A stretch of 64,000 nt of DNA from Acinetobacter vivianii (GTDB lineage: Bacteria; Pseudomonadota; Gammaproteobacteria; Pseudomonadales; Moraxellaceae), in NCBI RefSeq assembly GCF_014635885.1, contig NZ_BMDR01000001.1, positions 248,001 through 312,000 on the forward strand. The letters are read 5' to 3'. Position numbers and translations under genes: made by a program. Numbering within the stretch: the first letter of the stretch is position 1; each line of letters opens with the position of its first letter. Positions 57,387 to 63,863 of this stretch are shown one piece after another. A model generated the notes under the pieces. The model was not told where the DNA came from. It saw nothing but the letters and a program-made list of their open reading frames with translations, and did no database searches.

Positions 57387-57468
57387 TTTAATCGCTCTGT
57401 TAAGAGATGAACTTTTTTTCTTGATGCTTTATCATAAGCTAAGTATTTATTTTAATTAGACTTCTTAT

Positions 57469-57543
57469 ATGTATATTGTATTTATTATTTTATTGATATT
57501 TTTGGTACTTGCATGGATGGCTAAGATAGGACGAAAGAAATAA
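57469..57543 (+). CDS. Possible 24-residue membrane microprotein
   Basis: ATG to TAA encodes one hydrophobic helix (VFIILLIFLVLAWMA) with a positively charged tail KIGRKK, the normal topology of a single-pass microprotein. No convincing ribosome-binding site, so coding is uncertain. Confidence 0.3.
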   Translation: MYIVFIILLIFLVLAWMAKIGRKK

Positions 57544-57626
57544 AACGGCTTAACATCTGACTCATTGGTCAAATGTTATATTGTGTAGTTGAACTTTAAA
57601 GTCACTCTGTAAATTACATATTTTTG

Positions 57627-57655
57627 TTGATGTATGTCACACTTTGCTCTATATT
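57627..57655 (+). promoter_or_regulatory. Sigma-70-type promoter of an sRNA candidate
   Basis: TTGATG (57627-57632), exactly 17 bp spacer, TATATT (57650-57655). Expected start near 57662. Confidence 0.6.
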
Positions 57656-57661
57656 TGCTTT

Positions 57662-57750
57662 GTTGTTTCATTATAACTAAACAACAATAACCCTCATTCA
57701 GCGCAAAAGAATATAAGGGTAAGCCCACTCTATGGAGTGGGCTTTTTTAT
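57662..57750 (+). ncRNA. Candidate small RNA, about 85-90 nt
   Basis: No reading frame lies between the promoter at 57627-57655 and the terminator. The predicted RNA opens with a hairpin TGTTGTTT / AAACAACA (57661-57686), then ACCCT / AGGGT closing a 21-nt loop (57690-57720), then the perfect terminator stem AAGCCCACTC-TATG-GAGTGGGCTT (57721-57744) and TTTTT. It matches no RNA family I recognise. Confidence 0.5.
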
Positions 57751-57776
57751 TGATCAAAATAGATTAGAATATAGGC

Positions 57777-57971
57777 ATGAAAAGATCCCGCCTTAAGCCT
57801 GAATTTTCTGCTCCAGACTGGAGTACAGAACAAGATTGTTTTTTGATTGAGAACAGCGCTTTGCCTATTGAACAATTAATTTTAAATTTGCCTTTTTCGG
57901 AAGAAGAAATTCGGGCACGTAAAACTGTGCTTGGACTGGTTCGGAGACAAAGGCAGATAAATCGAATGTGA
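57777..57971 (+). CDS. Small hypothetical protein
   Basis: 64 residues. Contains APDWSTEQDCFLIENSALPIEQLILNLP-type pattern (quoted as APDWSTEQDCFLIEN and PIEQLILNLPFSEEEI) and a basic end KTVLGLVRRQRQINR. The W-x-x-E-x-D-x-x-L-I pattern and the second helix resemble a Myb/SANT-like helix-turn-helix, which would suggest DNA binding; this is a weak inference. Confidence 0.5.
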   Translation: MKRSRLKPEFSAPDWSTEQDCFLIENSALPIEQLILNLPFSEEEIRARKTVLGLVRRQRQINRM

Positions 57972-58040
57972 AATAAATATTTAATTTATCAGTAATTTTT
58001 AGGCTAATGTGATATAAAAGGTCTTTATCAGGGGATTGAT

Positions 58041-58274
58041 ATGGCAATTATCACATTAAGAGATATCGAAGCGAATAAAAACATCAGGGTTAAGGCTATT
58101 GTTGATCCAAGTGTAAAGTTTGATGCTGATGGTAAATTTGAAATTATTAAAAATATCAAATGGATATTTGAAGAAACAGAGCGTGAAGTGCCAATAGAGT
58201 TTCATGATACTTTGAACCATGCCAAACTTGATCAATATGTCGGTTTGCAATATGTGATAATCAGGATTGAATAA
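58041..58274 (+). CDS. Small hypothetical protein
   Basis: 77 residues, soluble, strand-rich (RVKAIVDPSVKFDADGKFEI, KWIFEETEREVPIEF, YVGLQYVIIRIE). CAGGGGATT ribosome-binding site before ATG 58041. No family recognised. Confidence 0.55.
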   Translation: MAIITLRDIEANKNIRVKAIVDPSVKFDADGKFEIIKNIKWIFEETEREVPIEFHDTLNHAKLDQYVGLQYVIIRIE

Positions 58275-58363
58275 TTGCAAGTTTCTTAACTCAAAGGGAA
58301 CTTGTGCTATTTATGATATTCTTATGCGGCGAGCAAAGTTTAATCTTGTGAAAGTGAATATCT

Positions 58364-58672
58364 ATGAAATTTTTTTGGATTATTACTCCATTACTCCTCC
58401 TACAAGGCTGCGCACAGATGTTTCCAGCGCAAGCGACGAAACTTGATTCTGGTGCTTATAGGATTCAGACCACAGCCAATATCTTTGCATCAGATGAGTC
58501 GATGAAGAAAAAGGTAGATAAAAAAGCCGAAGGTATTTGTCAGGGCAAAGGTTTTACTGAACTTGAAAGCAAAGCTCAGGCTCATAGTGAGCAGATTTAT
58601 ATGCCTGGTATGGTCACAACAGGGTCATATAAAACTTTCAATAAAACGATTCAATGTAACCAGTCACAATAG
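58364..58672 (+). CDS. Small lipoprotein
   Basis: 102 residues. Lipobox LLLQGC places the lipidated Cys at residue 16. The mature part contains SGAYRIQTTANIFASDE, a Lys-rich helix KKKVDKKAEGICQGKGFTEL and a final Cys (IQCNQ), so one disulfide is possible. It resembles small stress or envelope lipoproteins with two conserved Cys. A terminator follows. Confidence 0.65.
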   Translation: MKFFWIITPLLLLQGCAQMFPAQATKLDSGAYRIQTTANIFASDESMKKKVDKKAEGICQGKGFTELESKAQAHSEQIYMPGMVTTGSYKTFNKTIQCNQSQ

Positions 58673-58690
58673 CTTTCGATTAATCAAATT

Positions 58691-58712
58691 AGGCGCTCAG
58701 GCGCCTTTTTTA
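58691..58712 (+). terminator. Terminator after the lipoprotein gene
   Basis: AGGCGC-TCAG-GCGCCT followed by TTTTT. Confidence 0.85.
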
Positions 58713-58827
58713 TTACTCATCCATACATTTTGAAGCATTGGTTACACAAAAGGTGTTTGTTCACTGTTGAATATCTCTATCAATTATTTAAGCATGAAAT
58801 GGTATGTTTAAATAAAGGATGTAGATC

Positions 58828-59028
58828 ATGATCGATGAAAATAAGCCTTTAAATTTTGATGATGATAATGAAGCGCTAGATTTCGAAGATGAGGAATTCA
58901 TTGATGATAAAAAAGAGGATGAGTTATACAACAGTATTACCAAAGATGGTTCGAGTGTAGATCCTGCTGATGATGGGGGAAGACATATTCGACCTGAAGA
59001 TGGTGATCCGATCGAAATTGAAGAATAA
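58828..59028 (+). CDS. Very acidic 66-residue protein
   Basis: More than a third of residues are Asp or Glu (FDDDNEALDFEDEEFIDDKKEDE, quoted as FDDDNEAL and DFEDEEFIDDKKED), with a C-terminal HIRPEDGDPIEIEE. Likely disordered; DNA mimicry or protein binding are possible but unproven. AAAGGATG precedes ATG 58828 and a good terminator follows, so it is a real transcription unit. Confidence 0.55.
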   Translation: MIDENKPLNFDDDNEALDFEDEEFIDDKKEDELYNSITKDGSSVDPADDGGRHIRPEDGDPIEIEE

Positions 59029-59033
59029 ACAAG

Positions 59034-59052
59034 CCCGCTTCGGCGGGTTTTT
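59034..59052 (+). terminator. Terminator after the acidic protein gene
   Basis: CCCGC-TTCG-GCGGG, a UUCG tetraloop, followed by five T residues. Confidence 0.9.
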
Positions 59053-59166
59053 CATTGAGCAAATAACATAAATAAAGCAGGTTTTTTATTGAATGAATGA
59101 TAGGGTGAGTTTTTAGTAGATCATTGAAATGGGTTGAAGGATCAGTAAAGAGAGCGAAAATGCATC

Positions 59167-59760
59167 ATGAAGACGTTTTTTGATTATTTACACAGGATTA
59201 TTGGTTCTAAGTCATTTTCATATCAGGATCGTAGCGCAAATAAAGATTCAAATATCGCAACTGCTGTTGATGTAGATGACGCCATTGGTGTAGCAGTTGA
59301 TTCAGATGATTATGAAAGGTCTATAAGTAAGGCTGGGATTAATCTGATTACGAGCTTCGAAGATTTGAAGTTAGATGCCTATGATGATGGTACCGGTACA
59401 TGGACGATTGGTTTTGGTACGACGATTTATCCTGATGGTATTCGGGTGCAACAAGGTGATCACTGCACCATAGAGCAGGCAAAATTCTTTTTTCAGCATG
59501 ACTTAAGGCATTTTCAGAAGGCTGTCAATAAAGCAGTGTTAGTAACACTATCTCAAAATCAATTTGATGCATTGGTTTCCCTGAGCTATAACATTGGCCA
59601 GAATGCGTTTAAGAATTCAACACTGCTCAAGTATTTAAATGCTGGAGACTATCAAGCCGCGGCAGATCAGTTTCTGGTATGGAATAAAGGTGGTGGGCAA
59701 ATTCTAAAGGGATTGGTGCGCCGTCGTGAAGTAGAAAGAACACTTTTCTTAAAACGATAA
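59167..59760 (+). CDS. GH24 lysozyme (T4-type endolysin)
   Basis: 197 residues. The muramidase domain starts near residue 52: SFEDLKLDAYDDGTGTWTIG contains the T4-lysozyme triad E65-x8-D74-x5-T80, followed by SLSYNIGQNAFKNSTLLKYLN and RRREVERTLFL. Residues 1-50 form an extra acidic N-terminal stretch (DVDDAIGVAVDSDDYE) without signal peptide or TM helix, so export would need a holin or lysis. No holin, spanin or structural phage gene is nearby, which suggests a prophage remnant or a domesticated enzyme. Confidence 0.88.
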   Translation: MKTFFDYLHRIIGSKSFSYQDRSANKDSNIATAVDVDDAIGVAVDSDDYERSISKAGINLITSFEDLKLDAYDDGTGTWTIGFGTTIYPDGIRVQQGDHCTIEQAKFFFQHDLRHFQKAVNKAVLVTLSQNQFDALVSLSYNIGQNAFKNSTLLKYLNAGDYQAAADQFLVWNKGGGQILKGLVRRREVERTLFLKR

Positions 59761-59797
59761 AATCAATGTTTATAGCAACGAAACGTTGATGTAGATT

Positions 59798-60250
59798 CTA
59801 CGATTTCTCCCAAAGCATGACATATTCTTTTGCATTGTTGGCTGTATCGAGGCCTTCATTTATAATTCTAAAGCCACTAGCCAGATAAAATTTTACACTG
59901 TTTTTATTTTCTTGATAGACATTTAACTCTAGACGGCTTCTCATATCCTGTGCGTATGAGATCAGTTGTTTGCCTATGCCTTTTGCTTGGTGTTCAGGAG
60001 ATACGAAGAGAGCTGCAACAGTGTCTTCTACCAAGGCAATAAACCCATAAATATTGATTGCATCTTCCGCAATATAAACTTCAGACATGGGTAAATAGAT
60101 CTCTTGCATCTTGGTTGTATTGCTTTCCCAATAGCTTGCAGGAATAAAATGATGTGCTTTGATTGAGGCTTGCAGCCATATTTTTGTTAATTCATTAAAA
60201 TCATTTGATGTTGCTTTTCGTATTTCGTACAACGTATTGCTCCTTATCAA
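59798..60250 (-). CDS. GNAT-family N-acetyltransferase
   Basis: 150 residues. Acetyl-CoA-binding motif FVSPEHQAKGIGKQLISYA (about residues 82-100) and C-terminal ELNVYQENKNSVKFYLASGFRI are typical of single-domain GNATs near YjaB-type enzymes. Substrate unknown. Confidence 0.85.
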   Translation of the reverse strand: MIRSNTLYEIRKATSNDFNELTKIWLQASIKAHHFIPASYWESNTTKMQEIYLPMSEVYIAEDAINIYGFIALVEDTVAALFVSPEHQAKGIGKQLISYAQDMRSRLELNVYQENKNSVKFYLASGFRIINEGLDTANNAKEYVMLWEKS

Positions 60251-60310
60251 AGGCTTAAAGACTTCTTAGCCTAGCATAGCTTGAAAAGATGCAATTTAAT
60301 AACATTAAAA

Positions 60311-60330
60311 AAAGCCCTGAAAAGGGCTTT
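60311..60330 (-). terminator. Terminator after gdx
   Basis: AAAGCCCT-GAAA-AGGGCTTT; on the minus strand it is followed by a T-run. Confidence 0.85.
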
Positions 60331-60342
60331 ATGAAATAAACG

Positions 60343-60660
60343 TTACTCGGTGGTCAGTTTCATCAATACAACACCAAAAACGATTGAGGCTGCTGCCAAA
60401 AGACGCAATAAACCCATCGGTTCATTTAAAAAGAATATTCCAATCAGAAATGCACCTACTGCACCAATTCCAACCCATACTGTATAGGCTGTGCCTAAAG
60501 GCAGTGTTTTCATTGCCACAGCGAGTAAGCCAAAACTCAGGATCATAAAAATAATGGTAATGATGCTAGGGGTTAATTTAGTAAAACCTTCGGACATTTT
60601 CATGGAATATGCCCAGATAATTTCAAAAATACCAGCTAAAATTAGATAAGCCCAAGCCAT
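60343..60660 (-). CDS. gdx: Guanidinium exporter Gdx (SMR family)
   Basis: 105 residues, four TM helices of the small multidrug resistance family. The conserved Glu is E13 in GIFEIIWAYSMK, and TLPLGTAYTVWVGIGAVGAF is the SugE/Gdx-type third helix. Gdx works as a dual-topology dimer exporting guanidinium in exchange for protons. Start at ATG 60660 behind AAAGAGG; the guanidine-II riboswitch at 60685-60731 confirms the substrate. Formerly named sugE. Confidence 0.93.
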   Translation of the reverse strand: MAWAYLILAGIFEIIWAYSMKMSEGFTKLTPSIITIIFMILSFGLLAVAMKTLPLGTAYTVWVGIGAVGAFLIGIFFLNEPMGLLRLLAAASIVFGVVLMKLTTE

Positions 60661-60684
60661 TGCGGACACCTCTTTAATAATATT

Positions 60685-60731
60685 TTTAGGTCGTCCTAAA
60701 GCTTGAAAAAATAAAAAAGAGGTCGTCCTCT
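60685..60731 (-). promoter_or_regulatory. Guanidine-II riboswitch (mini-ykkC)
   Basis: On the minus strand two small hairpins carry the diagnostic ACGA loops: AGAGG-ACGA-CCTCT (60718-60731) and TTTAGG-ACGA-CCTAAA (60685-60700), joined by a short linker. The second hairpin ends 12 bp upstream of the AGAGG ribosome-binding site of gdx. Guanidine binding is expected to turn on translation. Confidence 0.93.
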
Positions 60732-60739
60732 CTGCTGTA

Positions 60740-60769
60740 TATATAAGCACTTCTCACCGAATGCTTCAA
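60740..60769 (-). promoter_or_regulatory. Promoter of the riboswitch-gdx transcript
   Basis: Minus-strand TTGAAG (60764-60769), 18-bp spacer, TATATA (60740-60745); the expected start is at the first riboswitch hairpin. Confidence 0.6.
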
Positions 60770-60804
60770 TCTATTTTGAATAAAAAATTGTTTTTATAAG
60801 TTAA

Positions 60805-60830
60805 ATGGCATTCTTGAGGAAGAATGCCAT
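60805..60830 (-). terminator. Terminator after the BLUF gene
   Basis: ATGGCATTCTT-GAGG-AAGAATGCCAT, perfect 11-bp stem. Confidence 0.7.
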
Positions 60831-60850
60831 AGAGGGGAAATTAAGTTTTT

Positions 60851-61309
60851 TTAAGACACATAAGCCTGAACATCATACTCAGGTTCACCTGCTAGAACAG
60901 CAACAAACTTCTCGACAGTTTCTGCTGTTAACAAGTACGGGTTAAACTCTTCTAAATGATATTTCATGAAAAAATCAGTAATATTTTGATTGATTGGTGA
61001 AAATTTCATAGACCATTGCGAGAAGAATTTATCTTTACATTCAATGTAATAGAGGATTTCGCAATTGATATGGCGCTCATCTTTCACAATTTTATTGTAA
61101 AATAGATCATCAATGAGACTCTTTGGGCCTTCTAGACATTGTACAAAATAGCCATGACCATAATATAAAACACCAGTAATATCATGACGATAATTAAAAT
61201 CTACAGCCTCATCAAGGATTTCAATCAAATTTGTTTTTAAGTTCGAGTCAATGTTCTTAATTTTACTCACGTATAAAAGTCTGACAGACTCCATGATTGA
61301 TATGCTCAT
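60851..61309 (-). CDS. BLUF-domain blue-light photoreceptor
   Basis: 152 residues, a single BLUF domain plus short C-terminal helices, no fused output domain. The flavin-pocket residues are present: Y13 (RLLYVS), N39 (DFNYRHDITGVL), Q57 (FVQCLEG), W99 and M101 (QWSMKF). Acinetobacter BlsA-type proteins of this size sense blue light and temperature and alter motility, biofilm and iron or antioxidant genes through protein partners. Sequence looks diverged from the BlsA I recall, so it may be a paralogue. Start could be ATG 61294 instead. Confidence 0.9.
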   Translation of the reverse strand: MSISIMESVRLLYVSKIKNIDSNLKTNLIEILDEAVDFNYRHDITGVLYYGHGYFVQCLEGPKSLIDDLFYNKIVKDERHINCEILYYIECKDKFFSQWSMKFSPINQNITDFFMKYHLEEFNPYLLTAETVEKFVAVLAGEPEYDVQAYVS

Positions 61310-61553
61310 TTTTTAAGGGATGAATATCTCTTATATAGAAAAAACAAGGGTTTGTATACTTCGATATGTAAGAGTGAGTAGTCTTTTTTAGGAATAGAAT
61401 GATAATAAAAAATCACAAGAAAACTGCTTTTAAAAATTGCTTGGTTTGCAATATTTCGGTCTTTTAGGTAAAGCGCTTCATAAATATTAGTCATGAGACA
61501 TGATTTAAACGATTTGCTAAATTATGTGATTTTTATAGTAATTGGTGGGATTC

Positions 61554-61766
61554 ATGACAAAATTATTGCTTGCAGGAATATTGGGACTAGGATTAGCTGG
61601 TTGTTCCTCAATAAATTATGACGCCAATACCAAACCACCGATTGTGCCTAAAAATGAGGCACACAACACTTTCAAAGTGCCTGAGCATGGAATAATGACA
61701 GATCAGGACATACACAATGTACCAGAGCATGCGGAATATAAGAGCAAGTACAGCATTAGTTTCTAA
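61554..61766 (+). CDS. Small lipoprotein
   Basis: 70 residues from ATG 61554, which has GGTGGGA upstream. Signal region MTKLLLAGILGLGLAGC with lipobox LAGC (C17), then a short polar chain with a repeated VPEH motif (FKVPEHGIM and NVPEHAEY). No family recognised. Confidence 0.65.
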   Translation: MTKLLLAGILGLGLAGCSSINYDANTKPPIVPKNEAHNTFKVPEHGIMTDQDIHNVPEHAEYKSKYSISF

Positions 61767-61828
61767 ATCAAGGTAACTCAAGATCGAAATCTACCATCTC
61801 CTTAAATCATAGAGTTTGAGGAGAGGCT

Positions 61829-61879
61829 GAGGTGGCCTTTGGATTAACGGATTATGAGTCCGCTGCTCTAAGCAACCGT
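61829..61879 (-). pseudogene. Degenerate tRNA-Met(CAT)-like relic
   Basis: On the minus strand GGTTGCTTAGAGCA matches the D-loop and 3' D-stem, followed by a perfect anticodon arm GCGGA-CTCATAA-TCCGT with C32, T33, CAT, A37, then GGCCACC resembling an acceptor 3' end. The T-arm and 5' acceptor strand are missing, so it cannot fold into a tRNA. It may be a leftover of integration into a tRNA gene. Confidence 0.45.
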
Positions 61880-61951
61880 TAAATAGTTTGCTAATGACTT
61901 TATTTTAACCATTTGATAAATTATATCGATTAATAAGAAAGGCTTATAACA

Positions 61952-62233
61952 ATGAAATATATCATACTTGCAGTGCTTTCAATTCTAATATCAACATCGG
62001 TTTCTGCTAGAGAAACGAACTCAATGCGCTCCTCTGGTGAGCTGGTTAATGTGGGGGATCGAGAAAGCGACTTGCTGAGAAAAATGGGAAAATCTTACCC
62101 GAGATATTTTATTCACAGAGAAGGACGTCGCTCATGTGAGGCAACAGAGTATGTATATGAAATTGATATGCAAATTTATACAGTTCTGGTCTGTAACGGG
62201 AAGATTTTTAGAATTGATGTGAATAATAAATAA
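61952..62233 (+). CDS. Small periplasmic protein, DUF2845-like
   Basis: 93 residues with signal peptide MKYIILAVLSILISTSVSA. The mature part has SGELVNVGDRESDLLRKMGK and two Cys (RSCEATEY, VLVCNGKIFRI), the pattern of DUF2845/SmpA-like small envelope domains. Function unknown. Confidence 0.6.
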   Translation: MKYIILAVLSILISTSVSARETNSMRSSGELVNVGDRESDLLRKMGKSYPRYFIHREGRRSCEATEYVYEIDMQIYTVLVCNGKIFRIDVNNK

Positions 62234-62269
62234 GATAAACTCAAAGCCTAAACCGAGTTCCATTCACAG

Positions 62270-62848
62270 GTGATTGCTATTTCAAATCCACAGAGCTCTA
62301 TAGACGCTTTAATTATCGTTGATATGCAAAAAGCTTTTGTATCAGGTGCAGATGCCGTACCTGCATCCGAGCAATTGATTGTTTCAATTGGTACTTTAAT
62401 TACTAAGGCGAGGGCTGTGCACGCACCAATAATTTTTCTGCAAAATGACGGAGAAGTTGGGACGGCAGATGAGCCTTATCAAGTGGGTTGGGAGTTATTC
62501 TTTGCTCCTGAGCCTCATGAGTTCGTGGTACGAAAAAGTGAGGACAATGGTTTTGAGGGAACATCACTCCAGCACATTTTAGATGATCTTAGAGTTCAGT
62601 CTTTAGTCATCTGTGGTGTTTTATCAGAAATGTGTGTGGCTGCAACAGCACGTGCTGCCTTAACACGAGGTTATGCAGTGTTGTTACCACATGATGCCCA
62701 TGCCACATATGATGTTCCCGCAGGACCAGGATCGGAAGCTGTACCAGCTGCTATGGCGGCTAGAGCAGCCGAGTGGTCGCTGGGTGATGAGATTATGATT
62801 TGTGCATCAGTGGATGAGGTGGGTTTTATCAAAAGCAACGATTATTAA
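62270..62848 (+). CDS. Isochorismatase-like cysteine hydrolase
   Basis: 192 residues. Catalytic triad D18 (IIVDMQKAF), K89 (FVVRKSEDNGF) and C122 (GVLSEMCVAATAR), with the cis-peptide-type GVLSE preceding it. The superfamily includes isochorismatases, nicotinamidases and amidohydrolases; substrate unknown. The start is GTG 62270 without a strong ribosome-binding site, so the first few residues are uncertain. Confidence 0.85.
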   Translation: MIAISNPQSSIDALIIVDMQKAFVSGADAVPASEQLIVSIGTLITKARAVHAPIIFLQNDGEVGTADEPYQVGWELFFAPEPHEFVVRKSEDNGFEGTSLQHILDDLRVQSLVICGVLSEMCVAATARAALTRGYAVLLPHDAHATYDVPAGPGSEAVPAAMAARAAEWSLGDEIMICASVDEVGFIKSNDY

Positions 62849-62941
62849 ACATAAGCAGATGAAAAAATTAAAATTAACAGATTATCATTCGTCCATTTAT
62901 TGACTCTTTAAAGTTAATATCACTCAATAGCTTACAAATTC

Positions 62942-63514
62942 TTATTTTGCATATGCTTTTTTTATGACTACTGTACCTGCCATAAAGTCATGAATAGCCC
63001 GTTTTCTTTTATTAAAAAGTAAAACAATAAATTCACTCCACCACCAAATTTGGCTTAGGGTACTCACCAAGCTATACCAAGCTGGATATAAAAGAAGAAT
63101 GTATTTAGCTCGATCAGTAAAACCTGCATTTAAGTATATTTCTGGATCAGCATATTTCAATGCAATAAGTTGAGCTGTAACTGCGATCAAAGAAAGACAG
63201 ATCTCGACGGAAGATCTTAATAAAGCTTGTTTAAGGTTAATCTGAGTTCCATCAGGACATGTGATTTTTATACCAACCGCCATTTTTCCGAGAGTAGCTC
63301 CAAATCGGTAATGGAAGTAAATGACATAAGCAGAAAATAATAAGCTTGAAACAACTAATGTGATCATTGAGCTGGTTATCGATATACTTTGAGTAATATG
63401 GACGATAAACATTAGAGGAATCATTAATAGTGAGTCCATAATAGCAGCGGCTAGACGTTTCCAAAATCCTGCATAGACTTTGTGATTATCTATTTCAATT
63501 GGTAAGAAATCCAT
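62942..63514 (-). CDS. RDD-family membrane protein
   Basis: 190 residues. GFWKRLAAAIMDSLLMIPL carries the R-x5-D pattern of RDD proteins; FGATLGKMAVGIKI follows after two TM helices, then two more hydrophobic segments and the C-terminal KRAIHDFMAGTVVIKK. Transport or ion-homeostasis roles are proposed for the family. GAGGGG precedes ATG 63514. Confidence 0.85.
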   Translation of the reverse strand: MDFLPIEIDNHKVYAGFWKRLAAAIMDSLLMIPLMFIVHITQSISITSSMITLVVSSLLFSAYVIYFHYRFGATLGKMAVGIKITCPDGTQINLKQALLRSSVEICLSLIAVTAQLIALKYADPEIYLNAGFTDRAKYILLLYPAWYSLVSTLSQIWWWSEFIVLLFNKRKRAIHDFMAGTVVIKKAYAK

Positions 63515-63617
63515 TTTCCCCTCAAAATAATATTATAAGTTAATATGGAAAATTATAATTAAATCAATATTTTTTAATAGACTTGCTTTGATATTAAGCA
63601 ATACGTTTATCTAAAAA

Positions 63618-63637
63618 AACCGCTCTTTCGAGCGGTT
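63618..63637 (-). terminator. Orphan minus-strand terminator
   Basis: AACCGCTC-TTTC-GAGCGGTT with the T-run on the minus strand. No minus-strand gene is visible between here and the window end, so it looks separated from its gene. Confidence 0.65.
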
Positions 63638-63649
63638 CTAAATATTCTC

Positions 63650-63749
63650 TTATTTCAGCGTAATTTTACTCCATGATTAATATCTATAATACGTAAAATC
63701 TTTATATATCAATGGTTTTTATAAATTAGCATAAAAAACATATAATTAT
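63650..63749 (+). repeat. Right copy of the 100-bp imperfect direct repeat
   Basis: Matches 55889-55988 at a constant offset of 7,761 bp (74/100 by hand). It ends 114 bp before the integrase start, the usual place of a phage attachment site. Nothing else is seen in 63515-63863 apart from the orphan terminator. Confidence 0.6.
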
Positions 63750-63863
63750 GATAATTTTTATTTAGCTTTATTGCACTTGGTTTTGCTCTTTATTGCTTTT
63801 TTTATAAGTTTTTTTACGCCTTGATTTACGCCACAATTGTTTTGACAGTTTAAGGTGTAAAAA

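Noticed and set aside
61306-61494. 62-residue minus-strand frame upstream of the BLUF gene
   Set aside because: No ribosome-binding site, low-complexity composition and overlap with the BLUF start; reads as chance frame.
61821-61885. Functional tRNA gene
   Set aside because: T-arm and 5' acceptor strand are absent, so only a relic can be claimed.
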